Positions 34,852 to 42,656 of a DNA stretch of 64,000 nt are shown piece after piece. This stretch comes from JAOABP01 sp964590395. Its GTDB lineage: Bacteria > Hydrothermota > Tepidihabitantia > Tepidihabitantales > Tepidihabitantaceae. The stretch is taken from positions 8,159-72,158 of the forward strand of contig CAZPVT010000032.1 in assembly GCA_964590395.1 (NCBI GenBank), given 5' to 3'. The notes beneath the pieces were generated by a model. It was not told where the DNA came from. It saw only the letters and a list, made by a program, of their open reading frames with translations, and did no database searches. The position numbers and the translations under genes were made by a program. Positions within the stretch are counted from its first letter, which is position 1. The number at the start of each line of letters is the position of its first letter.

Positions 34852-34879
34852 AACTTATTGATAAATTTATCCCTGTCAA
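34852..34879 (-). promoter_or_regulatory. Promoter of the PEBP-DUF6125-radC operon
   Basis: Minus strand perfect TTGACA (34874-34879), 16 bp, TAAGTT (34852-34857), followed by a short leader with AGGGGTGAT. It is back to back with the ABC permease promoter 25 bases away. Confidence 0.55.
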
Positions 34880-34903
34880 TCTTGGCGTAAAAGAAAACCA
34901 CCT

Positions 34904-34931
34904 TTGACTGATAAACTTCTCTGATTATACT
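34904..34931 (+). promoter_or_regulatory. Promoter of the ABC permease pair
   Basis: TTGACT (34904-34909), 16 bp, TATACT (34926-34931); 13 bases to the ATG at 34945 and no Shine-Dalgarno, so the leader is only about six bases. Confidence 0.65.
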
Positions 34932-34944
34932 AAATTACATTTTA

Positions 34945-35901
34945 ATGAAAATTACACCCCGCGTTAAAGAGTTGAACACAGCATTTTTATTCCTATTGCC
35001 CGCCTTAGTTATTCTCCTGGGCTTTCGCGTCCTCCCGATCATTCTGTCGGTACGGATGAGTTTCTACGACTGGGGAATGGCTGGACCAAGAACCTTTCTG
35101 GGACTCAACAATTACCTGATGGTATTAAAAGATCCGATGTTTTATAAATCACTCCTCAACACTGGCTGGTACATTATTTTTGAAGTCCCGGCAACACTAT
35201 TCCTCTCGCTCTTTATCGCACTACTTTTAAATCAACATATCCGCGGACCCAGTATCTACCGGACCATCTATTACCTGCCGGTGGTTACCTCAATCGTCGC
35301 TGTCTCTGTCGTCTGGAAATGGATTCTCCACCCTGAACGGGGAGTTTTAAACTATCTCCTTTCCATTTTCGGAATCACCGGGATCCGCTGGCTTCAGGAC
35401 CCACGTGGTATTTTTCAACTGCTTTTTGCATCACCCGGAAATGAGCTACCCTATGCGCTGCGTGGACCATCCATTGCGCTTTTATCTCTCACCCTGATGG
35501 GTGTATGGAAATCACTCGGCTACAATGTCGTAATATTCCTCGCCGGACTGCAAAATATCCCCAAAACTTACTACGAAGCCGCAAAGATCGACGGTGCCTC
35601 CCCTCTCCAGACCCTCTGGAAAATCACCCTGCCCCTGCTCTCGCCTACCACTTACTATGTCCTTATAATGAGCTCGATTGCCGCCTTTGAAACCTTTGCC
35701 CAGGTCTGGATTATGACCGGCCCACCAGCCGGCGGTCCACTTGGTACCACCAAAGTGATAATGTACTATTTCTACGAAAACGCCTTTGAACTCTGGCGTC
35801 TGGGCTACGGTGCATCAATTGCCTTCATTGCCTTCTTCATCATCCTGGTCTTAACCATCTGCCAAAGGCTCCTGTTAGAAAAACGGGTCCATTATGCGTA
35901 A
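34945..35901 (+). CDS. Sugar-type ABC transporter permease (MalF/UgpA family)
   Basis: 318-residue inner-membrane permease with six predicted helices. The cytoplasmic EAA loop is YYEAAKIDGASPLQTLWKIT, which contacts the ATPase. N-terminal motif ELNTAFLFLLPALVILLGF is typical of carbohydrate-uptake permease 1. It is paired with a second permease that overlaps by eight bases. No solute-binding protein or ATPase gene accompanies the pair, so the substrate cannot be predicted and the ATPase must be shared or encoded elsewhere. Confidence 0.92.
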   Translation: MKITPRVKELNTAFLFLLPALVILLGFRVLPIILSVRMSFYDWGMAGPRTFLGLNNYLMVLKDPMFYKSLLNTGWYIIFEVPATLFLSLFIALLLNQHIRGPSIYRTIYYLPVVTSIVAVSVVWKWILHPERGVLNYLLSIFGITGIRWLQDPRGIFQLLFASPGNELPYALRGPSIALLSLTLMGVWKSLGYNVVIFLAGLQNIPKTYYEAAKIDGASPLQTLWKITLPLLSPTTYYVLIMSSIAAFETFAQVWIMTGPPAGGPLGTTKVIMYYFYENAFELWRLGYGASIAFIAFFIILVLTICQRLLLEKRVHYA

Positions 35902-36718
35902 AATCAACCTTTTTCAAATCCCAATTCACCTCATCCTAATTTTCGGCAGTATAATTATGCTCATCCCCTTCTACTGGATGCTCACCACCTCGGTAAAAAC
36001 ACCCCTTGAAGCACTCCGCTTTCCACCCACCTGGCTACCTCAACACTTCCGCTTCGACAACTACCTGGAGGTATTCCGCCAGATACCACTCCTGCGCTAT
36101 CTCGGTAATACAGTACTAATCACCACTCTATCAATACTGGGTATTCTCCTCACCGGCATACCCGCCGCCTATGCATTTGGCCGACTCCGGTTTCCGTTAA
36201 GAGAGATGCTATTTATGGGCTTTCTTGCACTGATGATGATTCCCCTGCCGGTATATCTTGTCCCCTCTTATATGATCCTTTACAAACTGGGCTGGATTGA
36301 CACCTATGCGGCGATGATTGTCCCCTGGATCGTTAACATCTTCTCCATCTTCCTTTTACGTCAGCACATCAAACAACTACCCCAGGACCTATTTGATGCC
36401 GCGCGCATTGACGGTTGCTCAGACCTCTGGATCCTGCTTAAAATCGTCATCCCCCTCTGCCGGGCACCGATTGCCACGATCATTGTCTTCAACGCCATCG
36501 CTGCCTGGAACTCCTTCTTCTGGCCACTGATCGTCACCAACTCAGACCAGATCCGGCCCCTGCAGGTTGGACTTGCCTACTTCTCGCGCGAGCAGTCCAC
36601 CAACTACACCCTGCTGATGGCAGCAACCACAATGGCCATAATTCCGCTCATCATACTTTTCTTCCTTGCCCAGAAACAGATCATTCAATCACAGGCACGT
36701 GCTGGTCTTAAGGAATAA
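35894..36718 (+). CDS. Sugar-type ABC transporter permease (MalG/UgpE family)
   Basis: 274-residue partner permease. Six helices and EAA loop LFDAARIDGCSDLWILLKIVIP; N-terminal PFYWMLTTSVKTPLEALRFPPTW is the signature of the MalG/UgpE branch. It overlaps the MalF-like gene and ends seven bases before the convergent hydrolase gene. Together they form the membrane heterodimer of a carbohydrate or glycerol-phosphate-type importer. Confidence 0.92.
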   Translation: MRKINLFQIPIHLILIFGSIIMLIPFYWMLTTSVKTPLEALRFPPTWLPQHFRFDNYLEVFRQIPLLRYLGNTVLITTLSILGILLTGIPAAYAFGRLRFPLREMLFMGFLALMMIPLPVYLVPSYMILYKLGWIDTYAAMIVPWIVNIFSIFLLRQHIKQLPQDLFDAARIDGCSDLWILLKIVIPLCRAPIATIIVFNAIAAWNSFFWPLIVTNSDQIRPLQVGLAYFSREQSTNYTLLMAATTMAIIPLIILFFLAQKQIIQSQARAGLKE

Positions 36719-36725
36719 ATTAGAT

Positions 36726-37865
36726 TCAGTTTACTGCCGTTAACCTAAAAACTGACCGTTCTTTAGGTAAATACAAAAAATAAACTCCTGGCGCAAGCCC
36801 TCCCACATAGTTCAAACCTTGCTTAAGCTCAAACGCCTTGCGTCCATAAATATCAAAAAGAAACGCACCGGATCCCAAACCTTCCCCATCCCTTAACTTC
36901 AGCACTCCCCGAACAACAGTTGAATTGTAAAATTTCGGTTGCCGCCAGCCATTTTGGCTCTCCTTCTCAGCCCCGGTTGGCACTAACCGCACCTCTACCG
37001 TATCCATCGTTGGATGCCCCAAAATCGAGTCTCCAAAACAGTATTGATAATTCCAGTTACTCGTATCCCCACGCAGGTAGCGCTCAAAATAGGCGGTCAT
37101 ATGGCGCCGGATGATTAACTGATGTGCTTGGCGGGTAATAAGTGATGTTCCACCATTTTCCCAGAAATAAGAGTAATCCATTACATAACCGTGACTTGCA
37201 CCATAAATAACAGCAAAAGTTCCAGGAGCAGGAGCTGAATCCCAGTATGCCTCTCGAACATCACGCCACGGTGCGATATTGTCCACTCCGCCGGCCAGAA
37301 CAAGTTTAGGCACAAAAAGGTTTGCCGAACGGGTTGGAGGATCGGTCTGCGGACTGTGGATTGCGACCACCGCACGGAGAGTATCAACCAGACCAAAAAG
37401 GTCACTGGCAAGCATTGCCAGACCACCACCCATAGAGTGTCCGGCAAAACCCCAGTTCGTCCTATCAAGTTTACCGAAAAATCGGTCTCCTGCAACGGTA
37501 TCTCGGGCGGCAACCCACCTTGCAGCGTCGACCATCAGCCGGGCGCGGCGGTCATGTTCCGGAATAAAAAGCGGATTAGAGACCGTCGGTAGGCAGACCA
37601 CATACCCCCAGCTTGCTAAATGCCTGGCATAGGAGTAATAACGATCAATACCCATCTGCCAGCCATGGCCAAAAACCACAATTGGTGCCGACACCGCACT
37701 CTGCGGAAAGAATCCGGAAGAATCCGGAAAATAGATCAGGGAACTAAACATTGTTTCGCCTGTGCCTGGTATATCTACCACCCGGTAAGCAAAAGCAAAA
37801 CGACCAGGGGCGCCGTAATCTGAGCTCTGGGCAAAAACTAAAGTAACCAAAATTAAAAAGATCAC
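36726..37865 (-). CDS. Secreted alpha/beta hydrolase with C-terminal sorting-like tail
   Basis: 379-residue exported hydrolase. Signal peptide MIFLILVTLVFAQ; oxyanion region VVFGHGW; nucleophile elbow GFAGHSMGGGLAML; the acid and histidine are probably in LVLAGGVDNIAPW and GASHGYVMDY. The fold resembles the chlorophyllase/dienelactone-hydrolase/PET-hydrolase-like clan. The last 40 residues (FLFDIYGRKAFELKQ...LAPGVYFLYLPK) match the T9SS type A-like C-terminal pattern ending in a basic strand, suggesting surface delivery. Substrate unknown. GTG start with a promoter about 35 bases upstream. Confidence 0.82.
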   Translation of the reverse strand: MIFLILVTLVFAQSSDYGAPGRFAFAYRVVDIPGTGETMFSSLIYFPDSSGFFPQSAVSAPIVVFGHGWQMGIDRYYSYARHLASWGYVVCLPTVSNPLFIPEHDRRARLMVDAARWVAARDTVAGDRFFGKLDRTNWGFAGHSMGGGLAMLASDLFGLVDTLRAVVAIHSPQTDPPTRSANLFVPKLVLAGGVDNIAPWRDVREAYWDSAPAPGTFAVIYGASHGYVMDYSYFWENGGTSLITRQAHQLIIRRHMTAYFERYLRGDTSNWNYQYCFGDSILGHPTMDTVEVRLVPTGAEKESQNGWRQPKFYNSTVVRGVLKLRDGEGLGSGAFLFDIYGRKAFELKQGLNYVGGLAPGVYFLYLPKERSVFRLTAVN

Positions 37866-37899
37866 CTCGCACCCTTTCTATAATAAACCACACATCAAT

Positions 37900-37928
37900 A
37901 TTATAACCCAATACATTAAATTATTCAA
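37900..37928 (-). promoter_or_regulatory. Promoter of the secreted hydrolase gene
   Basis: Minus strand TTGAAT (37923-37928), 17 bp, perfect TATAAT (37900-37905); leader of about 27 bases with AAAGGGTGCGAG before the GTG. Confidence 0.55.
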
Positions 37929-38134
37929 TAAAATACAACAATACAATCACAACCAAACCCCATACCGACGCTAAAAACCAAGACATCTGTTTACTTCATA
38001 ACTAACAGATTATCAATATCTTAATTAAAAATAGGGGGCTAGCCCCGGGCTACCCTGATAGCGGTTATGACAGCAATATAGTTTAAAATACTAACTTTGC
38101 CGTTGGGCATACCCGCTGGAAAACAATTGACAAA
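37929..38134. other. Intergenic region between hydrolase and small-protein genes
   Basis: AT-rich spacer without a credible ORF. It contains a loose inverted repeat ATCTGTT/AACAGAT (37985-37991 and 38004-38010) and a GC-rich palindromic block at 38035-38052. No tRNA-like cloverleaf, T-run terminator or coding pattern is seen. Confidence 0.6.
38035..38052. repeat. GC-rich interlocking palindrome
   Basis: GGGGCTAGCCCC (38035-38046) is a perfect 12-bp palindrome and overlaps TAGCCC-C-GGGCTA (38040-38052). It stands out in an AT-rich spacer. Could be a protein-binding site or part of an RNA hairpin; no T-run follows on either strand. Confidence 0.5.
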
Positions 38135-38162
38135 TAGACAAATCCTGTTAACCTGTTATAAA
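38135..38162 (+). promoter_or_regulatory. Promoter of the 55-residue protein gene
   Basis: TAGACA (38135-38140), 16 bp, TATAAA (38157-38162), then a 15-base leader AGAAAGGGCTTGATT with a GAAAGGG site before the ATG at 38178. Confidence 0.55.
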
Positions 38163-38177
38163 AGAAAGGGCTTGATT

Positions 38178-38345
38178 ATGACCTATCATATTTATCTTGA
38201 AGGCTCACCGGTTTATCGTGTAAATATTATTGCGGCTAAAATCGTTGACGAGGGCGAGCATTACACCTTTTACAACGAGAAGGACGAGAAGATTGCGGTT
38301 TTTAGAAAGGATAAGGTATTGGGGTACGACGCCAGCGAATTCTAA
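38178..38345 (+). CDS. Small hypothetical protein (55 residues)
   Basis: The ATG at 38178 is supported by a promoter and AAAGGG site; the frame is open for 27 more codons upstream but these cover the promoter. The product MTYHIYLEGSPVYRVNI... is acidic and predicted to be all-beta with a short C-terminal tail. It has no Cys and no membrane segment. I do not recognise the family. Its stop overlaps that of the convergent xseB by four bases. Confidence 0.65.
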   Translation: MTYHIYLEGSPVYRVNIIAAKIVDEGEHYTFYNEKDEKIAVFRKDKVLGYDASEF

Positions 38346-38584
38346 TCCTTATCCGTAAACGGCTCTTCAATTAACTCTCCGTCCCGCTCTTTAATCAGTT
38401 TATTAATCTTCACCTCTGCCTCGTTCAACTTTTCCTTACAGCTCCTTGCCAGCCTCACCCCGCGCTCAAATAATATCAGCGACCTCTCTAGAGGTAAATT
38501 GCCAGATTCCAGCTCCTTGACGATCTTCTCCAGTTCGGCAAGTGCCTGCTCAAAATCTAACTTTTCTTCGTTTTTATTCGCCAT
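38342..38584 (-). CDS. xseB: Exodeoxyribonuclease VII small subunit
   Basis: 80-residue coiled-coil subunit of exonuclease VII. The core FEQALAELEKIVKELESGNLPLERSLILFERGVRLARSCKEKLNEAEVKI is the XseB pattern, including the conserved LEKIVxxLExGxLxLEESLxLFE run. ATG follows directly on the xseA TAA, with its ribosome site GGGAGG inside the end of xseA. Acidic C-terminal tail. Confidence 0.95.
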   Translation of the reverse strand: MANKNEEKLDFEQALAELEKIVKELESGNLPLERSLILFERGVRLARSCKEKLNEAEVKINKLIKERDGELIEEPFTDKD

Positions 38585-39934
38585 TTAACCTCCCTTTATC
38601 CTCTCGTTAACCTCGCAGACTAACCTGCCATCCACCACCCTAACAACTACCGCCTCGCCGATCTTTACCTGATCGGTACTCTTAACTAGACTGCCATCCG
38701 GCTTTAAACAGATGGCATAACCCCGTGCCAGACTCGCCAACGGACTCAAAGCCTGTAAACCGGCGGTCAGCGCACCGAGCTGTGTGTGCCAGTGGTTTTT
38801 AGCCGTGCTGATAACCCGCTCCATTCTGACGTTGAATTCACTTAAACGGATCGCTGCGGACTTGACCCTTGTTACCGGATTCTGCCGGTTAAGCCGAAAG
38901 AACGAACTGTTCAGACGCTCATTAAGGGTGCGGAAAAGAGTTAAAAATGTGCCGGTCAACATCCCTTCCCACACCCGCACCTGATAGCCAATTTCGCTCA
39001 CGCGACGGCTGACCAGTTCAAAACCGCGATGACCGCTCAGTTCTTCGATCCGCTGTTCGTAATCAAACAGCCATTCCTGCATAAAGGTGAACATCTTTTC
39101 TGCCAGTTGACGGAAACGATCAGCAAGCTCCTGCCAGCCTCTGGCAACCGTCTGAGCGGCTGCCGTGGGTGTAGCGGCACGGTAGTCCGCAACGAAGTCA
39201 GCGATCGTAAAATCGACTTCATGACCAATCCCGGTAACAACCGGCACCCGTGAACTGGCAATCGCCCGGGCAACAACCTCCTCATTAAACGGCCAGAGGT
39301 CCTCAAATGAACCCCCACCGCGTCCGATGATGATCACCTCAACATCGGACCGGCGATTAAGCTCCTGTATCGCCTCAGCAATCTGTTCTGCCGCACCATC
39401 CCCCTGAACCGCAACCGGATAGAAAAGGACCGTCAGGTGTGCTTTGTGTAATCGCAAGGTCTTGATCATATCGTGAATCGCTGCTCCCGCCGGCGAGGTA
39501 ACGATACCAACCACTTTGGGCAATCTAGGCAAGGGCCGCTTGCGTGCCTCATCAAACAGCCCTTCCCGTTGCAGTTTTCTTTTCAGTTGCTCAAATGCCT
39601 GCTGAAGTGTACCCAACCCCTTAGGCTCAATCACATCCAGAACGATCTGGTATTTGCCATTAGGGACGTAAACCTCCAATCTTCCGTGGGCAATTACCAG
39701 TAAACCATCCTCCAATTTGAAACGCAGTTTTTTTGCCGAATCACGGAAACAGACCGCAGCGAGCTGAGACTCCTCATCATTAAGCGAAAGGTAAATGTGA
39801 CCGCTGGGATAAAATTTAAGATTTGAAATCTCGCCCACCACCCAGATGTCAGAAAAGTACTCACTAAGCATTCCGGCAACAAGCCGGTTGACCTGAGAAA
39901 CTGAAAGGATCCTCCTGTTCGGAACCGCTGCCAT
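38585..39934 (-). CDS. xseA: Exodeoxyribonuclease VII large subunit
   Basis: 449-residue catalytic subunit that degrades single-stranded DNA. N-terminal OB-fold (about 10-105: LSVSQVNRLV, WVVGEISNLKFYPSGHIYLSL), catalytic domain with VVGIVTSPAGAAIHDMI, IIIGRGGGSFEDLWPFN and TGIGHEVDFTIADFVADYRAATPTAAA, then a long coiled coil that binds XseB, ending in the SPLASLARGYAI segment. Normal length. It lies 27 bases after hbd, so the three genes probably share the hbd promoter. Confidence 0.95.
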   Translation of the reverse strand: MAAVPNRRILSVSQVNRLVAGMLSEYFSDIWVVGEISNLKFYPSGHIYLSLNDEESQLAAVCFRDSAKKLRFKLEDGLLVIAHGRLEVYVPNGKYQIVLDVIEPKGLGTLQQAFEQLKRKLQREGLFDEARKRPLPRLPKVVGIVTSPAGAAIHDMIKTLRLHKAHLTVLFYPVAVQGDGAAEQIAEAIQELNRRSDVEVIIIGRGGGSFEDLWPFNEEVVARAIASSRVPVVTGIGHEVDFTIADFVADYRAATPTAAAQTVARGWQELADRFRQLAEKMFTFMQEWLFDYEQRIEELSGHRGFELVSRRVSEIGYQVRVWEGMLTGTFLTLFRTLNERLNSSFFRLNRQNPVTRVKSAAIRLSEFNVRMERVISTAKNHWHTQLGALTAGLQALSPLASLARGYAICLKPDGSLVKSTDQVKIGEAVVVRVVDGRLVCEVNERIKGG

Positions 39935-39961
39935 CGACCTGTGCTCCAGATTTAACGAGAA

Positions 39962-40816
39962 TTAACCGTGATACTCGTAGAAACCTCTTCCTGTCTTCCT
40001 GCCTAAAAATCCTGCCGCCACCATCCGCTTGAGCAACGGGCAGGGACGATACTTCGGATCACCCAAATCCTTGTAAAGGACCTCCAGTATTGCCAAAACG
40101 ACATCCAAGCCGATTAAATCCGCAAGTGCTAATGGACCCATCGGGTGATTCATCCCCAGTTTCATCACCGTGTCGATCGCCTCCTTATCCGCCACGCCCG
40201 TTTCTAAACAGAATATCGCCTCATTAATCATCGGCATCAGCACCCGATTGGAAACAAAACCTGGGGAATCATTAACCACCACCGGAGTCTTACCCAGCTC
40301 CCCGGCGATCTCAACGACCCTGTCCACCACCGCCTGAGCGGTTGCCAACCCCTTAACCACCTCCACCAGTTGCATTAAAGGCACAGGGTTCATAAAGTGC
40401 ATACCGACGACCTTGTCCGCCCGCCTGGTACTGCCGCCAAGTAGCGTAACCGAAATTGTCGAGGTATTGGTTGCCAGGATCATCTCCTGCCCGCACATCT
40501 GATCCAGTCTGGAAAATAAATCCCGCTTGGTTTTAACATCCTCAATCACCGCCTCCACAACCAAATCGCAGTCAGCACAGGAGTCTATTACCAAACTCTG
40601 CTTGATCTGTTTAATTGTGGCATCCGCCTGATCAGGGGTAAGCTTCCCCTTTTCCACAAACTTCTCGAGCGACCTTTTTATTGTCGCCACCCCACGATCC
40701 AGGAATCTCTGCTCCAGGTCTACAAGAATAACCTCATAGCCGTTTTGGGCAAAGACTTGAGCAATACCAGAACCCATGGTCCCGGCGCCGATCACTCCGA
40801 CCTTTTTTCCGTTCAC
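39962..40816 (-). CDS. hbd: 3-hydroxybutyryl-CoA dehydrogenase
   Basis: NAD(P)-dependent oxidation or reduction of 3-hydroxyacyl-CoA/acetoacetyl-CoA. 284 residues: Rossmann motif VGVIGAGTMGSGIAQVFAQNGYEV, catalytic His-Glu pair in GMHFMNPVPLMQLVEVV, NDSPGFVSNRVLMPMINEAI and C-terminal GFLGRKTGRGFYEY. GTG start after AAAGGAGGATAA. No crotonase or thiolase gene is next to it; it may work with the acyl-CoA dehydrogenase at 21.6 kb, though the two are unlinked. Confidence 0.94.
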   Translation of the reverse strand: MNGKKVGVIGAGTMGSGIAQVFAQNGYEVILVDLEQRFLDRGVATIKRSLEKFVEKGKLTPDQADATIKQIKQSLVIDSCADCDLVVEAVIEDVKTKRDLFSRLDQMCGQEMILATNTSTISVTLLGGSTRRADKVVGMHFMNPVPLMQLVEVVKGLATAQAVVDRVVEIAGELGKTPVVVNDSPGFVSNRVLMPMINEAIFCLETGVADKEAIDTVMKLGMNHPMGPLALADLIGLDVVLAILEVLYKDLGDPKYRPCPLLKRMVAAGFLGRKTGRGFYEYHG

Positions 40817-40839
40817 TTATCCTCCTTTCTTTATTACCA

Positions 40840-40868
40840 AAAATACCATCTCATTCCCCAAATGTCAA
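40840..40868 (-). promoter_or_regulatory. Promoter of the hbd-xseA-xseB operon
   Basis: Minus strand perfect TTGACA (40863-40868), 17 bp, TATTTT (40840-40845); leader carries AAAGGAGG before the hbd GTG. The -35 box overlaps the stop codon of the upstream gene. Confidence 0.65.
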
Positions 40869-41470
40869 TTCCACCCTCGCCATTTTCGCAAAAGTTCCAC
40901 CAATCTTCTGCCGTTATCTCCGGTAAATTTAAATTTACCATCCGGCATCAGTCTTTTTAACTCTTCCGGCTGATTCGCCCTGACCCAATTTAAAAAACTT
41001 AAACCATGACAAGTGAGCTGTAATCTTGTGGCTATATCCGGATTGATACTTATAGCAGAGATCCTCCTGTCCTTTAGTACAAATACCCCATCATAAACTG
41101 CAGGTCCAGCACCGATAATATCCAGCAACTCGTTCTGCTCTATAAGGACGCAAAACACTGTCTCCGCCACGACGCGCACCCATCCCATCCTGACTTTTGA
41201 CTTTATCGCATTCCCGTAATCAAAAAAGTCCCTCAACCCATCTGTTCCCTGGACAACAACATCCACCCCGTTAACCTCCACAAAACCGCCATCATCAAAG
41301 AGTTTTAAAAGGTATCTCCTCCCTTTTACTCCCCAGCCATCAACAAACCTTTCCACTCCTGCCAATACCGCCGGTCTGGTTAACCCTTGCCGGGAGTTAG
41401 TTAAAAAGCGCCCGGGACAACCGGCACCGACCATTAACAGCAAAAAGATAAAAAAATGCCCGTTGCGCAT
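40865..41470 (-). CDS. Lipoprotein with possible NTF2/SnoaL-like fold
   Basis: About 201 residues. Two adjacent ATGs (41473, 41470) are possible; the second lies 6 bases past the -10 box and is preferred under a leaderless model. N-terminus MRNGHFFIFLLLMVGAGC ends in lipobox VGAGC. The mature part starts with a helix (GVERFVDGWGVKGRRYLLKLF) and the pattern GGFVEVNG...GTDGLRDFFDYGN...YDGVFVLKDRRISAI, which is suggestive of a SnoaL/NTF2-like domain. This fold call is tentative. Function unknown. Confidence 0.6.
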   Translation of the reverse strand: MRNGHFFIFLLLMVGAGCPGRFLTNSRQGLTRPAVLAGVERFVDGWGVKGRRYLLKLFDDGGFVEVNGVDVVVQGTDGLRDFFDYGNAIKSKVRMGWVRVVAETVFCVLIEQNELLDIIGAGPAVYDGVFVLKDRRISAISINPDIATRLQLTCHGLSFLNWVRANQPEELKRLMPDGKFKFTGDNGRRLVELLRKWRGWN

Positions 41471-41476
41471 CATTCT

Positions 41477-41504
41477 CTTTTACAAAATATCTTGCTATTG
41501 TCAA
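41477..41504 (-). promoter_or_regulatory. Leaderless promoter of the SnoaL-like lipoprotein gene
   Basis: Minus strand perfect TTGACA (41499-41504), 16 bp, TAAAAG (41477-41482), 3 bases to the first ATG and 6 to the second. It is back to back with the purQ promoter, 23 bases apart. Confidence 0.55.
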
Positions 41505-41527
41505 ACTGTCCCGCGGGCAAAAAATAA

Positions 41528-41555
41528 TTGACTCGTCCGACAAACCCGTTATCCT
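41528..41555 (+). promoter_or_regulatory. Leaderless promoter of purQ
   Basis: TTGACT (41528-41533), 16 bp, TATCCT (41550-41555), 8 bases to the ATG at 41564. No Shine-Dalgarno. Confidence 0.65.
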
Positions 41556-41563
41556 TACTTTCT

Positions 41564-42343
41564 ATGGTTCGGGTCTGTATCCTCTTTGCAGCAGGTATTA
41601 ACTGCGACGAAGAAACCGCTTACGCCTTCGAGGTTGCCGGCGCTACTTCCGAAAAGGTGCATATCAACCAGCTGAAATCAACCCCCTTATTACTTCGAGA
41701 GTATCAGATTTTTGTAATCCCCGGTGGGTTCTCCTATGGCGATTACATCGCATCAGGGCGGGTCCTCGCCAACGAGTTAAAACACAACCTCGCGGCAGAA
41801 ATCGACCGCTTTCTCAATGCCGGTAAGCTCATCCTCGGCATCTGCAACGGCTTTCAGGTACTGGTAAAAGCTGGCCTGCTTCCGGCATTCGAAAAGCCGT
41901 TTGAGCCGCAAACCGTAACTCTTGACACTAACGACTCCTGCCGTTATGAAGACCGTTGGGTCTATCTGAAGGTCGAAAGCACCCGTTCCCCTTTTACCTG
42001 TAATCTCCCCGAGATCATCTACCTGCCGGTTGCTCATAGCGAAGGGAAATTTATCGTCAACTCCCTGGCAACTCTCAACCGGCTGAAAAACAATAACCAG
42101 ATCCTCCTCCGTTATGTCACCCGCGATGGCCGGGAAGCTAAGTATCCTGGTAACCCAAACGGTTCGATAGCAGGCATAGCCGGCATCTGTGATCCTTCAG
42201 GCAGAATTTTTGGCTTGATGCCCCATCCGGAAAGGTTCATTATCAAGGAGCATCACCCCCGTTGGCAACAGGAAAATTTGACACAGCCCGATGGTATTGC
42301 AATATTTAAAAACGCAGTAAAATATGCGAAGGAAAGCCTCTGA
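41564..42343 (+). CDS. purQ: Phosphoribosylformylglycinamidine synthase subunit PurQ
   Basis: Glutaminase subunit that supplies ammonia for the fourth step of purine synthesis. 259 residues from the ATG at 41564: VCILFAAGINCDEE, IPGGFSYGDYIASG, nucleophile Cys94 in LGICNGFQVL and the C-terminal GLMPHPER His-Glu pair. The frame is open back to a TTG at 41528, but that codon is the -35 box of the promoter. No purL or purS is adjacent; instead two redox genes follow, the first overlapping by 20 bases. Confidence 0.93.
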   Translation: MVRVCILFAAGINCDEETAYAFEVAGATSEKVHINQLKSTPLLLREYQIFVIPGGFSYGDYIASGRVLANELKHNLAAEIDRFLNAGKLILGICNGFQVLVKAGLLPAFEKPFEPQTVTLDTNDSCRYEDRWVYLKVESTRSPFTCNLPEIIYLPVAHSEGKFIVNSLATLNRLKNNNQILLRYVTRDGREAKYPGNPNGSIAGIAGICDPSGRIFGLMPHPERFIIKEHHPRWQQENLTQPDGIAIFKNAVKYAKESL

Positions 42344-42656
42344 AAGTTTAAAAACGAGAATCAGCGAGCACCCGATCCTTGTCTTTCAACGGGGACGGGA
42401 AGTTACATTCTATTTTGAGGGGAAACCACTTAAAGGCTATCTTGGAGAAACAATCGCTGCTGCCCTCGTTGCCAATGGTATCAAGGTTTTCCGTTACACC
42501 GAGAAACACCACCGGCCCAGGGGATTTTTCTGCGCCCTGGGGAGATGCTCATCCTGTCTTATGATTGTAGACGGCAAACCTAACACGATGGTGTGTATCG
42601 AACCACTCCGGGCAGGAGTCAGAGTAGAACGCCAGCACGGGAGAGGAAAATTGTGA
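42324..42656 (+). CDS. HcnA/SoxA-N-like [2Fe-2S] protein
   Basis: 110-residue ferredoxin-like subunit. A beta-grasp region (ILVFQRGREVTFYFEGKPLKGYLGETIAAALVANG) precedes the cluster ligands in RGFFCALGRCSSCLMIVDGKPNTMVC. This is the N-terminal module of sarcosine oxidase alpha and the stand-alone small subunit (HcnA-like) of hydrogen cyanide synthase/opine/proline dehydrogenase-type complexes. It overlaps purQ at its start and the FAD subunit at its end (GTGA), so it forms a heterodimer with that protein. There is no third, substrate-oxidising subunit in the cluster. Confidence 0.85.
   Translation: MRRKASESLKTRISEHPILVFQRGREVTFYFEGKPLKGYLGETIAAALVANGIKVFRYTEKHHRPRGFFCALGRCSSCLMIVDGKPNTMVCIEPLRAGVRVERQHGRGKL

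Noticed and set aside
38097..38177. Longer version of the 55-residue protein
   Set aside because: Would include the -35 and -10 boxes of its own promoter; start at 38178 has GAAAGGG.
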